DNA of 64,000 bases from Nymphaea colorata. Lineage: Eukaryota; Streptophyta; Magnoliopsida; Nymphaeales; Nymphaeaceae. The DNA is taken from NCBI RefSeq assembly GCF_008831285.2, contig NC_045142.1:15131354-15195353 (forward strand), in the 5' to 3' direction. The notes under the pieces were generated by a model. That model had not been told where the DNA came from. It did no database searches and was given only the letters and a program-made list of their open reading frames with translations. The stretch's first letter is position 1. Every line of letters begins with the position of its first letter. This document shows, piece by piece, positions 33,506 to 46,779 of this stretch. A program made the position numbers and the translations under genes.

Positions 33506-34416
33506 GTAATCACATGTCATATAATCTATGCATGAAGATCGATTTTAATTAAAATGTAGGACTTTCTCTAAATGTGCTCATCATTTATTAAATACATGAA
33601 TTAAAGATGCAGTCCACAAGCTTGAGTCATGGATGAGAAACTCAAAACAATTAAGAATTAGGCAAATGAGGATGAAATCAAACTTTGAAATATAGAAGAA
33701 ACATGGATATCATCCTTTTTCCTCAAAATTGTCAGAAAAATTAGATTTTATTCTGATTTAAATGGATTAAAATTAAAATATTGATTCTAAGAGTGTTTGA
33801 CTCTTGAAAAATGATGAAATTCAGTTTTACTCTATATGAACTAAACATCCAAGTTAGCAAAAATGATGTGCCATATGTTCTCATTCATGTCATGGAGTTC
33901 TAAGAACATTTCTTTCACCCCAAGATCAAACAAAATTTCAGATTCTTATCCTAGAATATCCATTCATTTTTTTAACTATTAAAATACTTTTGAGGTTGTA
34001 CTTTAAAGGATACAAAGATTAGGGTTTTTGAAGTGTGATCTTACATTGTTTTTGAAACTCAATCAATCACATGTAAGTCTGAAAATTGATGAACGAAATC
34101 AGAAATTTTTAAAAGGCTTTTAGAGAGCCGATTAGGTTGGACTAGAACCTTTTTATTGTTCTTCAAATTATAGCTACTTTGTGGCTGAAAATTGGCATAT
34201 CAAATATATAAAATTTGACATTCTTAAGCTAACTCCTATAAAACATGGTCTGATTTCAATAACTTACATACACCTTACGTATGAATTGCTAAAATTAAAC
34301 AAATTTTAAGATGAAATGAAAGTGATCTCATAGCTTTGTACTATGAAAATCAGTTTGGAAACGTTCTCCAATCTAATTTTAAGAGAGGAAAACATTTTTT
34401 AACAAGAGATTGCACA

Positions 34417-34421
<5 letters not shown>

Positions 34422-34476
<55 letters not shown>
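34422..34476. repeat. (AT)n microsatellite
   Basis: 55 bp of uninterrupted AT dinucleotides within the large LTR. Confidence 0.97.
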
Positions 34477-34477
<1 letters not shown>

Positions 34478-35444
34478 CAATATATACATATACGTACCTT
34501 ACTCTTCAAAATAAAATTTTATCAAGGGACCACATTCATGGCTAGTTTCTTTTATGCAGGAATATTGAAAACTTGTTTCAAATCTCCCTTACCACCCTTG
34601 ATCAATTGAAAAAGCATGAAACAAAATAACTTTAAATAGAAAGAGATAAATGAATGCTCAAACTAGTCCATCCTTAATTTTTCCATGCAAAGGTGGATTA
34701 CATTCATGAGAATGCATTCATCCTTAATAGGCTTTTTCATCATATATATTGCAACAAAATCACTCTCTTACCGTGAGATTCTCTCATGGTGGGGAGTTCA
34801 AAATGATTTTTAAGCTAGTTGTTTTGAAAAGAACGTGGCCTTGGGGCCCTTTTCAAAATTTGATTCATGGGTTCATCTTTTTAAAAAAACTGACTCATGC
34901 ATGCATTATGCATTAACATGTACATTTAATCGTAGGTTTTCCCTAGCTGGACATCATTCTCAGCTATCAAATAAATGAAAATAAATCTCTCTCACGAATT
35001 GTTGAAATTAAAATGAACCAACAAGAAGCTAAAGTATATGAGAAATGAGTTAAAATCACATACCTTGCAGTCGGTCTTGATGTTTGATATTCTTCTTCAC
35101 TTGTTTTCTAAGTTGAGCAGTCCTAAGCAAGAATCCAAGCTTGGATTCGAGCTTAGCAAAGCTAGAATAAGAATAGGTCGCTTGCTGGAATCTGCAGTGG
35201 GAAAGAGAAAGCTTCTCTCCACAAAAATCTTAAGTAAGAGTTCACTTAAGCACCCTCACTTAGCAAACTCGATAGAGAGAATAGAGGAAATGAAGAAGAA
35301 AATGAGATAGAGGGGGGAAGAAGACTTGGACGAATCTTCTTTCTCCTCATTGGCTTCTCCTTCATAGCTCCTTGGCTGCATTAACTTGGTGAAATACTCA
35401 AAAATTCGTCCCCCCCCCCCCAACCCTTGGTGGCCAAGGGGAGG

Positions 35445-35453
35445 CTTATATAG
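35445..35453 (-). promoter_or_regulatory. TATA-like box of the 4.3-kb LTR
   Basis: On the minus strand CTATATAAGCCTCCCCTTGG. This TATA-plus-GCCTCCCC context is common in large plant LTR promoters and gives the element's orientation. Confidence 0.5.
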
Positions 35454-36766
35454 AGGAGGAGGTGGGTTCAACCACCTTCTTTAATTTTCCTTGGAAGATT
35501 ATCAAGGCTTAGAGAGTTTAAAAATGGATTAAATGAGTTTTGAATAGCTCTATTTAATCATTTTTATCTCTTTTACACGAGCTAGGTGGGCTAGGTTAGG
35601 TTTGGTCAACCTTGGTTCAAACCTAGCTGACCAACTTTGACCAAATTTTGGATAAAAATGACCTTACACAGGGTTTTCCCTTATTTTGTGCTATTTATTT
35701 TTTTCTTTATTTGAAATGGAGCTTGTTATGTTAAAACTTGGTTATTAAGCTCCAAATGCCATTGAATTATGACAATTCAATTTAAATTTGAATAAAATTT
35801 TGAAATTCTATCAAATTTGGTCTAAAAAAGGTATTTTCGTCCAAAACTTGATTGAAGATGAATTTCAATTAAATTAAACTTTAGTTTGAAAAATTGAATT
35901 TTAATTTGAGAAATCCAAATGTATATGTACCTTTCATAAACCAATTTTTGGCTTTGTAATCTCAATTTGCTCATGCAAGGGCAAAATTATCCATATTGGT
36001 CAAATTTGACCAATTGATCAAAGTCAAAGCTCATTTGTGAGTAGTTTGACTTTGTTTGAGGTCATTTGATAAATTTGAGCTAAGAAAGCTCTTAATTGAG
36101 CAAAATTGTACTTTGACTAAGTTTAGTCAAAGTCTATTTTTGTCCACTAATTGGGTTGCAGGACAGACCTACCCTTTTTGCCAACCTGAGCTCATGTTGA
36201 CTGAGCCTAGCTAAGATTGGCGCCATATTTGGGTCCACTAGGGTCGATTGAATTAAGTGGGTTTGACCAGCCTAGTTATTGCTAGTTAAAGAGAGAGAGG
36301 CATAAATGTTTCTCCTTTCCTAGGTTTTTAGTTATGATCTCATTCATTTTTCCTTGAAAATGATTTTTTCATTTAATTAAAAGAAAGTTTTTTTTTTTAA
36401 ATGGAGGTGCATGACCCCTGGGGGGCTCTTGACCACATGGGCTAGGTGGGGTCCACACGTGGGTCCCACATAGCATTTTTAGACTGAAATAGATCCAATT
36501 CTCGAATTTAAGTCAAAATTTGAAATTTGCAATTGGATTTGGATTTCGAATTACATTTGTAATTGGATTTGGATGTCAAATCTTAATTTGAACATAGTTT
36601 GGACTCATAATTTTGCATTGGGATTTGTGTCACGAGATAAATTCATGATTTGAATCTAAATTGTTCTTTAGATTTGAAATTGGCTTTTCAATTGCATTTT
36701 ACACATCTTTTTTTAAAATTTCAACATTGCTTCAATTCTGATGTGGAAAAATTTGGAGTGTTAACA

Positions 36767-36994
36767 TGCCTGTAGCCAACGTCCACAAAAACGATAAAGG
36801 GAATTTTCACTACTGCATTGGAGTGTTTTTTACACTCTTTTTATACAAGTTTCTCATTACTAGAATGATGGTTACAAAATTTGTTGCTACTTGGACTGCC
36901 ACATTCACCACTTCCTGATTTATCATTCCTTGAACTACTTCCATATTCACCACTTCATGATTGATCGCTCATTGAAATGCTGCCATTAATATCA
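36767..36994 (-). repeat. 5' (right) LTR of element C, outer piece
   Basis: Continues the LTR from TGTAGCCAACGTCCACAAAAACGATAAAGGG to TGATCGCTCATTGAAATGCTGCCATTAATATCA. It aligns with 28110-28367 across almost its whole length. The first five bases are the duplicated target of the nested insertion. Confidence 0.8.
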
Positions 36995-39619
36995 TGATAT
37001 GACATTTTATTTGTTCTTTAGAGGTGAAATTAGTGTGCATGTTTTACTTTTAAGAGCCTTAATTGGAATTGGTTTTCTTTTATTTAAAGTAAATGACATT
37101 TAATAGAGTAGCAATAGATTAGCATGACCATGGGAGTGAAATAGGGCTCTCTTTTAATTAGGATTTAGATTCTTGAAATTAGTGGAGTTGGAATGCTTGC
37201 AATGCATTAGAGGAGCTGAAAAGGGAATGATTGTGGTATAATTTCTGTAGACTTGGAATAGGTCTACATGTATAATTTATATCTAAACTTTTATCCTTCA
37301 AATATAAAAGTGGATCTGCATGTGTGGACACATGCGAAGGCACTCCTTGAAATCCTATTGAATAGGAAAGCTTGTAAATTTTGTGATAAGCAGATTTTTA
37401 ATGAAGTCTAATTAATACATATTTTTGAAATATTAAAATTAGAATATGGAACATGATAGTTGAAGTTATCATAGATTTGGTATGTTATTGAATTGCTATA
37501 TTGGTTATTAGATTGATGTGATCTCAGAAGTAATAATCATTTTGTGCATTTGTATGCTTGTTGCATTTGTTTTTAATGTGGGATATGAATTGAAGATACA
37601 TAAGTAGGCGTTTCTTTCATTTAAAAAGTTGTCATGTCATATGGAATGAGAATTTACTGCTAAAAATGAGAAGTTAATGGTTGAAATACATTCTTGTTAA
37701 TTGAGTAATAGTTACATGCCTAAATGAGCCATTAATATAGGAATTAAGAAGTTAAGAGCTGCCCAATAATGCCCTTGGTCATTCGCCATAGTGACTTGCC
37801 AAGAAGGATGTTAGTGGGCCACAACAATTATGATTTTTGGTGATGGCCAAAACTGTCACTGTTTTCTAGCCCTATATTGCTATTTGTTCAATTGCGATGG
37901 ATAAAATTCCATCACTACAGATCCCATCGCCTAAAGCACTAGCATGAAAATTAGATATGGTCATTTGCAGGTACTTGTTGCAACAGTGTGTTAATTTGCT
38001 TCAAAATTTTTGTTAGCTACTGAATTAGTTGTCTCTATTAAGAACATGAAACAATGAAATTTTTTGTCACCTAATGTAGATGTTTAGCAATGGACTTGTT
38101 GGCACAATTAGTAAGCTATATTGGTGAAATGTATCACTGGTGTAGGTCTTCACCTATACCATTGGTGAATTCTCTGTCACCTACTGAATTGTTCGCTCCT
38201 TTTTAAAAGGAAAAACCTAAGTCTAAACCTCATAGCTGCCTATATACATATAGAGTACCATTTGGAGACAAGTAGACCACTGGATTCTTTTTAGACATAT
38301 AGTTGTACTCTAACAATAACTAGAGAATCAACCAAAAGCAAAAGGTATAGAGAATGGCCTTATCGTTTGTACAAACCATGAGAGTAGCCACCTAATCACG
38401 ACTGACCTGTTTAGTCAACACGATAGTACATAACATGGGTGCCAATCTTGTGACGACACCATACCATTTGAGTTCCCATGCCTAGAGACACACAACTGTT
38501 TTGGACATTGTATATGTACATACTTCACATACCTTCTTTCATGGTAACACAATATTCAAGTCTCCATCATGGTACACATTCAAAGGGTAAATCAAATAAA
38601 ATTCACTAGCCAAAAAAAACATGGGGTGTACGAGTAAACATTAAAAAAATTGCATTGGTTGAATAAAAATCACAAGGCAAGCCTTGCAAATCCTGTGATA
38701 GAAAACCTCAAGTAATTGAACCTCAGCATTTGGGTTGGAGAACTTAATCTATTTAATATGGAATAAGAGTGGAACAAAATTTCTTTCAAAACACAGCTGT
38801 TGACAATAGTAATAACCCTAACATAAAGAATGCATTTTAACTTAAAAAAACTCCATCTAGAACACCTTCTTAACGAAGATGCGAACATGGAAGAATGACA
38901 AACTACATTATTGACTTCTTTCACATGCAAGAGCTTAGACATGCAACCATTTTCCCATTTTACTCTCTTTGGCTACCTTCCTTGCACATTAAAAAATTGC
39001 AACTGGGCTACCAGCAAAATCATTTTAAATCTGGTTGTCAAAGCATGACAATTAAAGACAAGCAAAACAAGGTGAATCAATTGAACAAGAGGAAATAGAA
39101 AAATCTGCAATAGATGGATACGTTTAGTTCACCATGATCCCATACAATCAAATGCGGCACCTAAAGCTATCTGACCATAAATTAGTTGATTGATATTCCA
39201 CTTTATGCAAATGACCAAACCAACCAAAATGATGATGATCTATGTAGAAGGTCTGACTGTTCTTTTTCCTTTGCAACAAAATGTCTTTGTTACATCCCAA
39301 AAAAGCAGTTCTAATGACAAATACATAAGTTCCCTCTATAAGAGAAAGAACTTGTTGTAAGGCCAATTGTGGGTAAATGAATTGGAAATGAGTGTTACAT
39401 TTTGAATTGTATATTCCTATTTTGGTTGTAATTTGAATTTTATTACATATATTGTTGTACTTTGGAATCTATAATGTAACTTACATGTTTCCCCTCACTC
39501 CTTAGAGTAGGGGTTGATTGGTACCGGAGCCCAGGTAGGATGAAAATATGAAGCATGCATTTAGGATAAGTCGTGTATTTGTTGTGGAACTCATTGAAGA
39601 TAGCTAATTTTGAAAGAAA
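36995..39619. other. AT-rich, no gene recognised
   Basis: Open frames stay below 91 codons without motifs. Around 37780-38210, repeated TCACCTA/GGTGA words (ATTGGTGAATTCTCTGTCACC, GGTGTAGGTCTTCACC) suggest an old transposon end, possibly CACTA-like, but no terminal repeat could be defined. Confidence 0.3.
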
Positions 39620-40680
39620 TGCCACTGCATCATAATGGTCATGGTCGTGGTCATAGGGGTGAGGTGCCATAGGCTGGTTCCTTTATGGAGATGCCTTGAC
39701 AACCTCACCAGGTGCCTCTAGTGCTGGTGGAAGGCATGATCAGCGGTACCTTGAGTATGCCCACCAACTAAGTGCATAGACATTTACAGGAACCAAAGAT
39801 CTAATGGAAGCAGAGAACTGGTTGAGTGAGATAGAAAAGATGCATGAATGTTTAGGCAGTTTTGATTAAGAAAAATTATATTGTTCAATGTTTTTGTTGT
39901 GTGGTGCAGCTGATGGTCTATCGTGACCGTTCATGGGAGATACACAATCATAACACTCTCACTCGGGTTGACTTCCTGAAGGAATTCAAAGAACAAAACT
40001 TCCCTCTCATGTATTTATAAAGCAAAACACAAAAATTTTATTAGCTTCAACATAGTATTATGACGGTAGATGAGTATAAGTAGAAGCTTACAAGTTTGCT
40101 GACTTTCCTAAATGATATCAACGTGGGTGTGACAAAGAGATGCCCAAGGTTTGAAGAGGAACTAGATTTAGGAAATTAAGCACAAGTTGATAATAGTAGG
40201 ACAACATGAGTTCCCTTAGCTACTAGAGGCAACACGTCAGGTAGAAATAGTAATGTGTACGAGATGGGAGACCCTAAAGAAAAAAAAAGTGTAGTAATAT
40301 TGGACCGATACATGGAAGTGGAATTGGTAAACCTCGGCAGTTTCAAGGGTCATATCAATGTCATCAAGGAACATTAGTTTGGGGCAATAGCTCTAGGGTA
40401 ACCCAACCAAGAAGCACTCCCTAAAGTACAGGCAGAGGGCATGGTCATGTTGTTCTTGTGAGGAACCAATTGTAGGGATGTCTGAATCTATAGAATCATG
40501 TGAAACATGTGGACCCAGCCATTTAGAAGAGTGTCAAGAAGAATGTTAAAACTGCTTTGAGTGCAACTAGTTGGGACACAATAGAAGGAATTGCCCCTTA
40601 CTTCATAGAAGCAAAATGGAGGCTACATCTTCTAGGACAGTTGTAGTTGTTCCAATTTCCAAATAGACCCATAGGTTTGG
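39620..40680 (+). pseudogene. Ty3/gypsy gag remnant
   Basis: Across stops and shifts the translation follows a plant Ty3/gypsy gag: a basic GHGRGHRG start near 39645, FTGTKDLMEAENWLSEIEKMHE (39785-39850), LLCGAAD near 39895, and LTRVDFLKEFKEQNFPLMYL near 39960-40017. A MTVDEY-like block follows near 40060, then a zinc knuckle CFECN-stop-LGHNRRNCP near 40555-40600. It ends without recognisable protease or RT. No LTR or PBS pair was identified. Inactive. Confidence 0.75.
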
Positions 40681-43129
40681 CACAAGCTAGTTGGGAACAT
40701 GCCAGGCACATTGCACGCTAAAACTCTAGTAAAGGTTGAGTCTTCGTCATGTAGAGACCTAGAGTCCCATCTCTACTAAGACTAGGATGTAGGGTGTGGA
40801 CCTATTAGGAGAAAATTGGATCTAAATCCAATACTTATAATCATGATCTGAGAAATTTTATATAATTCTTGTCCTAAATTTGAAATAAGAGATGTTGTAG
40901 AAGTCAAAGTATCATTTCATGTGATTGAGACTCATGACCCATAATTCATGGTCAAAGATCCAGTAAATTATCTTGTAATCATGATTGGATATTTTAAAAA
41001 TACAAATTCTGAAAAAACAGATGCAAATCTGATTATTACATGATTTAAGTTTTGTATGTGGGTATGATTTTGCAAAAAATGATCCTCGGTATACTCATTT
41101 GCTTTGAATTCAATTCAAGATCCAAGATCTGAAATCCAGAACCAACATCTGAGATACAAGATCCAAAATCTATGGACTGAAATTCGAAAATCTAAAATTC
41201 ATATTCCAAGATTTATGATTTCGAGACTCATATGTGAAATCTGATACAAAACCCAAAGTCTAAAAAACAAGATCCAAAATCTAAGACTTGAGATCCAAAA
41301 TATGAGATCCAAGATCCAAATCTAATACTTGGGATCCAAAAGCCAATACTTGTTATCCAAATTGAAGTAGGTTAGACTTGGGTTAATGTCATGGTTTAGA
41401 CCTACATAAGGTTAATAATTTAAATCGGATGCTGGGAATTGAGATACAAAATCCAAATGGGCTAGGGTAAGTTGGTCAAAATGACTGGGTTCAGTCTCTC
41501 CTTCCCTGCGTTTTAACATACTTGGGAGAGGTTTGACTGTAATAAGTAGGTTTAGTCGTAGTCAAACCATATACCTATATGAGCTATGGTTTTAGAATGA
41601 AAAAAAAGATTGTTTTTTTAAATCATTCAAAAGAAAACTATGACTTGACATGATTATTGTATGAGGACCAGGCTAGATTCTCCTTTTCCCATGCCTCAGC
41701 TCATGCACACAAGATATGCAACTTGGCTGACTTAATTTGGTTTAAAACAAGAGGTGCATGTGGGTGCAAGGTGATTCAATGCATGTTAAAATAAAGGTGC
41801 AATGCATGATTAAATAAACATGCAAGAAAGTCATATTATATATACATGCTTTAAGTAAAACTAAGTAAACAAAAACAAAGAATTTGAAAGAAAGACACAA
41901 GGAAGAGAAGGGCATTCCTGACCCCTATGTCTACCCTAAAGACCTTAAAACAAATCTAATCTAAAAAAGAAACATGCTAAACTACAATATTATTAAAACA
42001 ATTTAAAAAAAAGCCAAAATAGACATGCTAAAAGAAAAAAGAAAACTAAACTAGGCATGCACAATGAAAAGCACTGAATTGCAAATAAAAAAGAGGAGTA
42101 AAAAAAATTAACTAAAGCTGGCACCCTAGCTGACTCTACTCCCACGATCCCTACATTGAGTTTGATTGGGTTTAGGTTGAGTGCTAATGCAGCTTGAACC
42201 AAGACTCTTACGAGTTTAACATGTTTTGAGCTAGACCATTTTTTAGTACCGAGTTGACATTTTTGTCAACTTTTTGGACTTTTTTAAAAATAGCTGAGGG
42301 TGAAAAGGCAAAGAAGAGGACCTCTATTTATAGGAGAGAGAGGGGTGCCCCCCTTTTTCTCCATTGATATGGGATTAAACTTTGTCCCTCTCTCTCTCTT
42401 CTTGAAGACTCAAAATTATATGTTAAAAGCATGATATCAACTTAATTTTGCTCACTGCAACCTTGTCTAGACTTCAAATTTCAATTTCTCAAAAAGCCAC
42501 ACATGCACAGATAAGTGTCGATCGATTCTGAATAAAGTATTTGAGAAGAAAACACACTTGTAAACCTTATTATAAAACTTGAAAAATGTTCGTTCCAGCT
42601 ACATATGGATACTTATTACAAAATTTCATTTGCGCTAAATCACTTAGCAAAGAATTTCACATTTTCAAGTGCTTATGTGTGAATTGACATCAAGTGTGGA
42701 GGAAGAAAATCACATTATATTCTTGAGATGCAAATACCAAATTTTCAACCATTTACATCTTTGTTTTGATTGACCGTTTATGCTCTTTTATATGATCATC
42801 CTCTCTCCTTTAACTATGTAGATATGCAGCAAAATTTTTACCAAAAAAATATAAATAATCATTATCCAAGCTATCTGTGCCCATGAAATGTGAACTTTGA
42901 TGGTTTTTTTAATACTATGTGCTTTCAAAATATATACAAGGTTAAGGACATCGCCTGAGATAGGAGGGGATCTTCTTCTAGCCGAACAAGCAGCTTGAGT
43001 TCTTGGGATCACTATTCAGTTAGGAATAGACCAACAAATTAATCTGAGGTATTCCAATTTTCAAATACATTATGGCCCAGGTTTATGTCATTAAAATTCA
43101 AAATACCGTCATTATTCTTGTCTTGATGT
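40681..43129. other. No gene recognised; possible old LTR on the minus strand
   Basis: Between 41100 and 41460 short degenerate GATCCAARATCTGA-type words repeat irregularly. At 42323-42332 a minus-strand CTATAAATAG preceded by CCCTCTCTCTC and followed by purine-rich sequence resembles a large-LTR promoter like that at 35445. No ends, PBS or coding sequence confirm an element. Confidence 0.3.
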
Positions 43130-43682
43130 TTGCTTTGGTTTTGAAGTGTTAAAATTGAGGATATTGATATAGGTGATAAGCATTTTAAGAATATTTATAG
43201 ATAGCAATCACTATATTTTTCTAGGCATTTGCTACTTGCTATTGAAGGTATGGAACTACGGAGATGGAAATCAAGGACATTGTCTCAAGTTGATAGCATT
43301 TGTCATGGACTCATGGTTTCTCCATAAAAAAGTGAACTTCGAATCATGTTTTCCCAACATTGGGTTTTGTTATATTGTAATTTGATTGTTTTGAAGCGGG
43401 TTTCCCAACATTGCTTTGGTTTTGAAGTGTTAACATTGAGGATGTTGATATAGGTGTAATATAAGCATTTTAAGAATATTTACCGATAGCAATCACTATA
43501 TTTTTCTCGGCATTTGCTACTTGCTATTGAAGGTATGGAACTACGGAGATGGAAATCAAGGACATTGTCTCAAGTTGATAGCATTTGCCATGGACTCATT
43601 GTTTCTCCATAAAAAAGTGAACTTCGAATCATGTTTTCCCAACATTGCGTTTTGTTATACTGTAATTTGATTGTTTTGAAGC
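43130..43682. repeat. 281-bp tandem duplication
   Basis: Copy 1 (43130-43410) and copy 2 (43411-about 43682) share TTGCTTTGGTTTTGAAGTGTTAA, GAATATTTA..GATAGCAATCACTATATTTTTCT and the GGAACTACGGAGATGGAAATC block nearly base for base. Differences are a few substitutions and a short insertion (GTAATATAAGC). No coding function is visible. Confidence 0.95.
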
Positions 43683-44690
43683 CTTTAATGTTTTCTCAAT
43701 ATTAAACCTGCATTTGGTGGTATGCAACTTTAGAATAAGAAGGTTTTCAACTTTCGCAAACTATAAGGTTTTTCTTTAGAACTTCTTTTACTTGTTTTGC
43801 CCTTTTTGGATTAACAAGATGAAGGTATTAAAGCATGCGCTGCATTCTAACACAATGTGCGTTCAAGTTGGATATGGAGCTAACACACAATATGATGAAC
43901 TCAATCTCTGTTTTCATTAGTGAAACTAGCAAAAGGGAGGATGTTAAGTTCATAGCATAACTGGATCAGTCTAAAGAGAATGTAGCCCCTCGAGCTGAAG
44001 CCAGAATTTGTTTAATCTTCATTAATTGTAGTCCTTTGTAGTCTTAATAATGTGAATTACAGTAAATTGTCAATCAAAAGTTTGCATTACTTTTGTTTGA
44101 TCGATCTCTCTTTCTCGATATATAAAAACCATGGCCAAAAGAGGACAGAAATGTAATATGAACAAGCTGTTCTTCATGTTCATAATCAACAAACAAAACA
44201 GACCCCATTACACACCAACACCCGACAAAGCTTATACAATATATATAACACTAGATATAACATAAAACAAACGTCAGATAGAACAAACGAAATGGACAGA
44301 ACATAAAACAAACATTAAACAGAACAGATAAAATTGACACAACATGTATAAAATTGACACAACATGTACTATATGAAACAAATGTCAAACAAAAAGATGT
44401 GTTTTGTTCCTCTATTGTTCAAATAATAGACAAATAATGTTCATGTCAGTTGGACAGAACAGTAGTGTGATGAACAGTACTTTGATGGACATGACTTCTT
44501 GTCCATCTTAGCAATCAAACGACTTTTAAGGGTTTTTTTTTGGAACATTTGTTTGTTAATTAATTTTTTCTGTCCACAACCATCACACAGGTGGTGATTT
44601 ATGAGCATTGACTAAAAGTTGAGGCCTCTTCGTTAGCTTTCAAAGGGTTGTTATCTTGTAAGTGCAAAATATGAGTGTTCCCATTTGTAA
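43683..44690. other. No gene recognised; MITE-like ACAAAC-rich stretch
   Basis: From about 44150 to 44530 the sequence repeats ACAGAAC, AAACAAACRT, GTTCATGT and TTGTCCATCTTAGCAATCAAACGAC words. This is the vocabulary of Harbinger-type MITEs and resembles the tail ends at 1880 and 27690. No clean terminal repeats were found. Confidence 0.35.
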
Positions 44691-44973
44691 ATTATTGTAA
44701 CAAAAATATAAAATTTTCATTGGGATAATTTACAGGACAGGGTGCATCCCTTGAACAAATTTTGGGTGCACACTGCACAGTGGTGGTGCAGAAAACTCGG
44801 TTTCCCGGACCCACCCCGGAGTCCACCGTCTCATAAGCTTCCGTCTTTATTTTCCATTTTCCACTGGCAACTCTTGCTCCTGATGGTAAGGAAAACTCCG
44901 TCATCTTTTTGGGTCTCCTCTGGCAGTGCCCTCTTTGCAAAGGAGGAAGCAGCAGCAGCGGAAGAAGTGAGCG

Positions 44974-45248
44974 ATGAAGAAGCTTAGATGGGTAGCCGAC
45001 GCCGGGTCGTGGGACGTGGACGTGTCGACGCCGGCGACTCTTGACGGCATTGCTAAACCAATTCCGGATGGGTGCGGTCTTCCTTTAGGCCTTTCCAGGG
45101 GGTTGACACTCTCGAGGCCAAAGCAGCTGGATTTCTTCCACCGCTTCATGGCTCTTCCTCTCGTTCCTTCCTATGCGGGCAGCCCTGAATCCGGAGGCGA
45201 CGGTCTTACTCTGCAGAGGGTGATAACCTTGCCATTTGGAGAGAACTG
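44974..45248 (+). CDS. TGD4: TGD4-like protein, exon 1
   Basis: ATG at 44974 opens 91 codons plus two bases. The peptide begins MKKLRWVADAGSWDVD and contains STPATLDGIAKPIPD, LPLGLSRG, SRPKQLDFFHRFMA and LTLQRVITLPF, the conserved N-terminus of plant TGD4. TGD4 is a phosphatidic-acid-binding beta-barrel protein of the chloroplast outer envelope. It works with the TGD1/2/3 transporter in moving lipid from the ER to the plastid. The exon ends AACTG|GTAAAG (donor 45249) inside a Trp codon. The next G comes from exon 2 at 57815, giving NWFATILGQIN, as in the family. The upstream 240 bp are GC-richer than the surroundings and leader-like. The gene is incomplete here because exon 3 onward is outside the window. 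Confidence 0.88.
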
Positions 45249-46088
45249 GTAAAGGTCCAACTTAATATTTCTGATTTTATTCCTACTCTTTGGTTCGGTG
45301 TTCAACCTGCGCCTTGTCTCTTGCCTTTTCATTAAACTTCTACAGAGGAAAATGCAAGCAGAAAGATGAAAGTCTCGATCATCTTCTGAGCGAATCAAAC
45401 TGCAGTAGCTTGTGACGGATGGTACGTAAGGAAAGGAAATGAGAAGTAAATAACAAAAATTGACGTGGCTTATCTCAGAGAGAGCCCGCGTCCACGATCT
45501 GGAAGAATCTTCTCAAATTCTCTGAGGTCCTGCTTTCCCTTATTATATAGGTGCACTTGGAGGATAGAAAAGGCTGACACAAATAGGAACAAAACAGATG
45601 ACCAGTTATGGTCTACTATTTTGTTCTCTCTTGCTTGATGATGATTCAAACAAAGAGGCTCCATAATCTAGTGGTTTTGGTTATAGCTAGAGACTTCTTG
45701 ATTCTGGGGCTTAACAATTTCACCAACAGGCTTGACAACTACGTCGCGATGGATATCTATAATTGCCTTATCAGATATGATAGGTTCTTCAAAGGTAGGT
45801 GCAGGATTAGGATAATCATGGTCTTCATGTTTTTATCTTTAGTTGCTGCCATTTCTTATTGTAGCCGATCTTATCGCAGGGCAGTTGCTGCCTTTCCTTG
45901 GTAGAGGAGAACTTTTCTCCTTGATGATCTGCTCCCAGATTTCATGCCTAAAACTAGCAGCCAGTTTGGATGAAGGGAAACTGAGGGAAAGGAAGGGAAA
46001 ATATAGCTGGGGTTGTGTTTCAATATCTAGTTGTAAGGGAGGGGCTGACTGCATCCCCTCTCTTCTATGTGATTTTTTTTTGGACCAA

Positions 46089-46089
<1 letters not shown>

Positions 46090-46132
<43 letters not shown>
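46090..46132. repeat. (TC)n microsatellite
   Basis: Nearly perfect TC dinucleotide run with one interruption. Confidence 0.95.
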
Positions 46133-46134
<2 letters not shown>

Positions 46135-46261
46135 CCTGGGGTGAATATCCAACAGAAAAAAGGGCTGCAGTGGCAGCCCCTTTCCCCTTTTTCAGAAAGG
46201 GGTTGCTGCTGTAGCCCCGTTCTTAATCTTTTATTGTGCGAACAATGAGAGAGTTACCAAT

Positions 46262-46288
46262 ACACACACACACACACACACACACACC
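46262..46288. repeat. (AC)n microsatellite
   Basis: Perfect AC dinucleotide run followed by CTACACACA. Confidence 0.95.
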
Positions 46289-46779
46289 TACACACATGAA
46301 ATTAAATTCTGGGGTATCAGGAGTATTATGCAAACAAACCAAAATTCTTTCATTTCCTTTGTATAACTAATCAAATATGATATTTGACAATTTCTTTCCT
46401 TTCCTTTCTTTCTATACAGCTTTTATAATAGCCCTTTTTTCCTTTCTTTCCGTTCCTCCATTTCTTTTCCTTTTTTTCCTTTTTTTTCCCATCATGACAA
46501 CATAATTACTAACGTAATGTGAAAAACTAGCACATTAGGATTGCAATTTATTGGTTTTACTTCTTCTGAGAACTTAATAATTGATGTGCCTATTCCTATT
46601 CTAATCCACATAGGCTATAGGAAGTACTGCCTGGCTGTGCCTAGTGCTCTTGATAACAAAAAATTCATTATCATATGTTTTTACTACACATTTGTGTTGA
46701 AAATTTTTTCCTTTTAATTGATGCGAGAAAGAATATTTAGTAACTGGGGCAACATGTAAGTGATTGTATATGTTATAAC

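Larger units (their letters stand above)
32422..36766 (-). mobile_element. 4.3-kb apparent solo LTR nested in the element C LTR
   Basis: The insertion starts TGTTCGCACC and ends GAGTGTTAACA, so it has TGTT..AACA termini. It is flanked by AGCCT (32417-32421) and TGCCT (36767-36771), a 5-bp duplication with one mismatch. Removing it restores the element C LTR alignment (GGTTCAGCCT+GTAGCCAACGTCC against the left copy). It has no gag or pol and only short open frames. A TATA-like CTATATAAG on the minus strand at 35445-35453 suggests minus orientation, with about 1.3 kb of U3. LTRs of this size are known in Ogre/Tat and Athila-like Ty3/gypsy elements, so a solo LTR left by recombination is the likely reading; a non-autonomous element is the alternative. 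Confidence 0.7.

Noticed and set aside
34336-34545. 69-codon frame with a Tyr-Ile run
   Set aside because: It is translated AT microsatellite.
37780-38210. CACTA-like transposon end
   Set aside because: Only scattered TCACCTA/GGTGA words; no terminal repeat or target duplication could be fixed.
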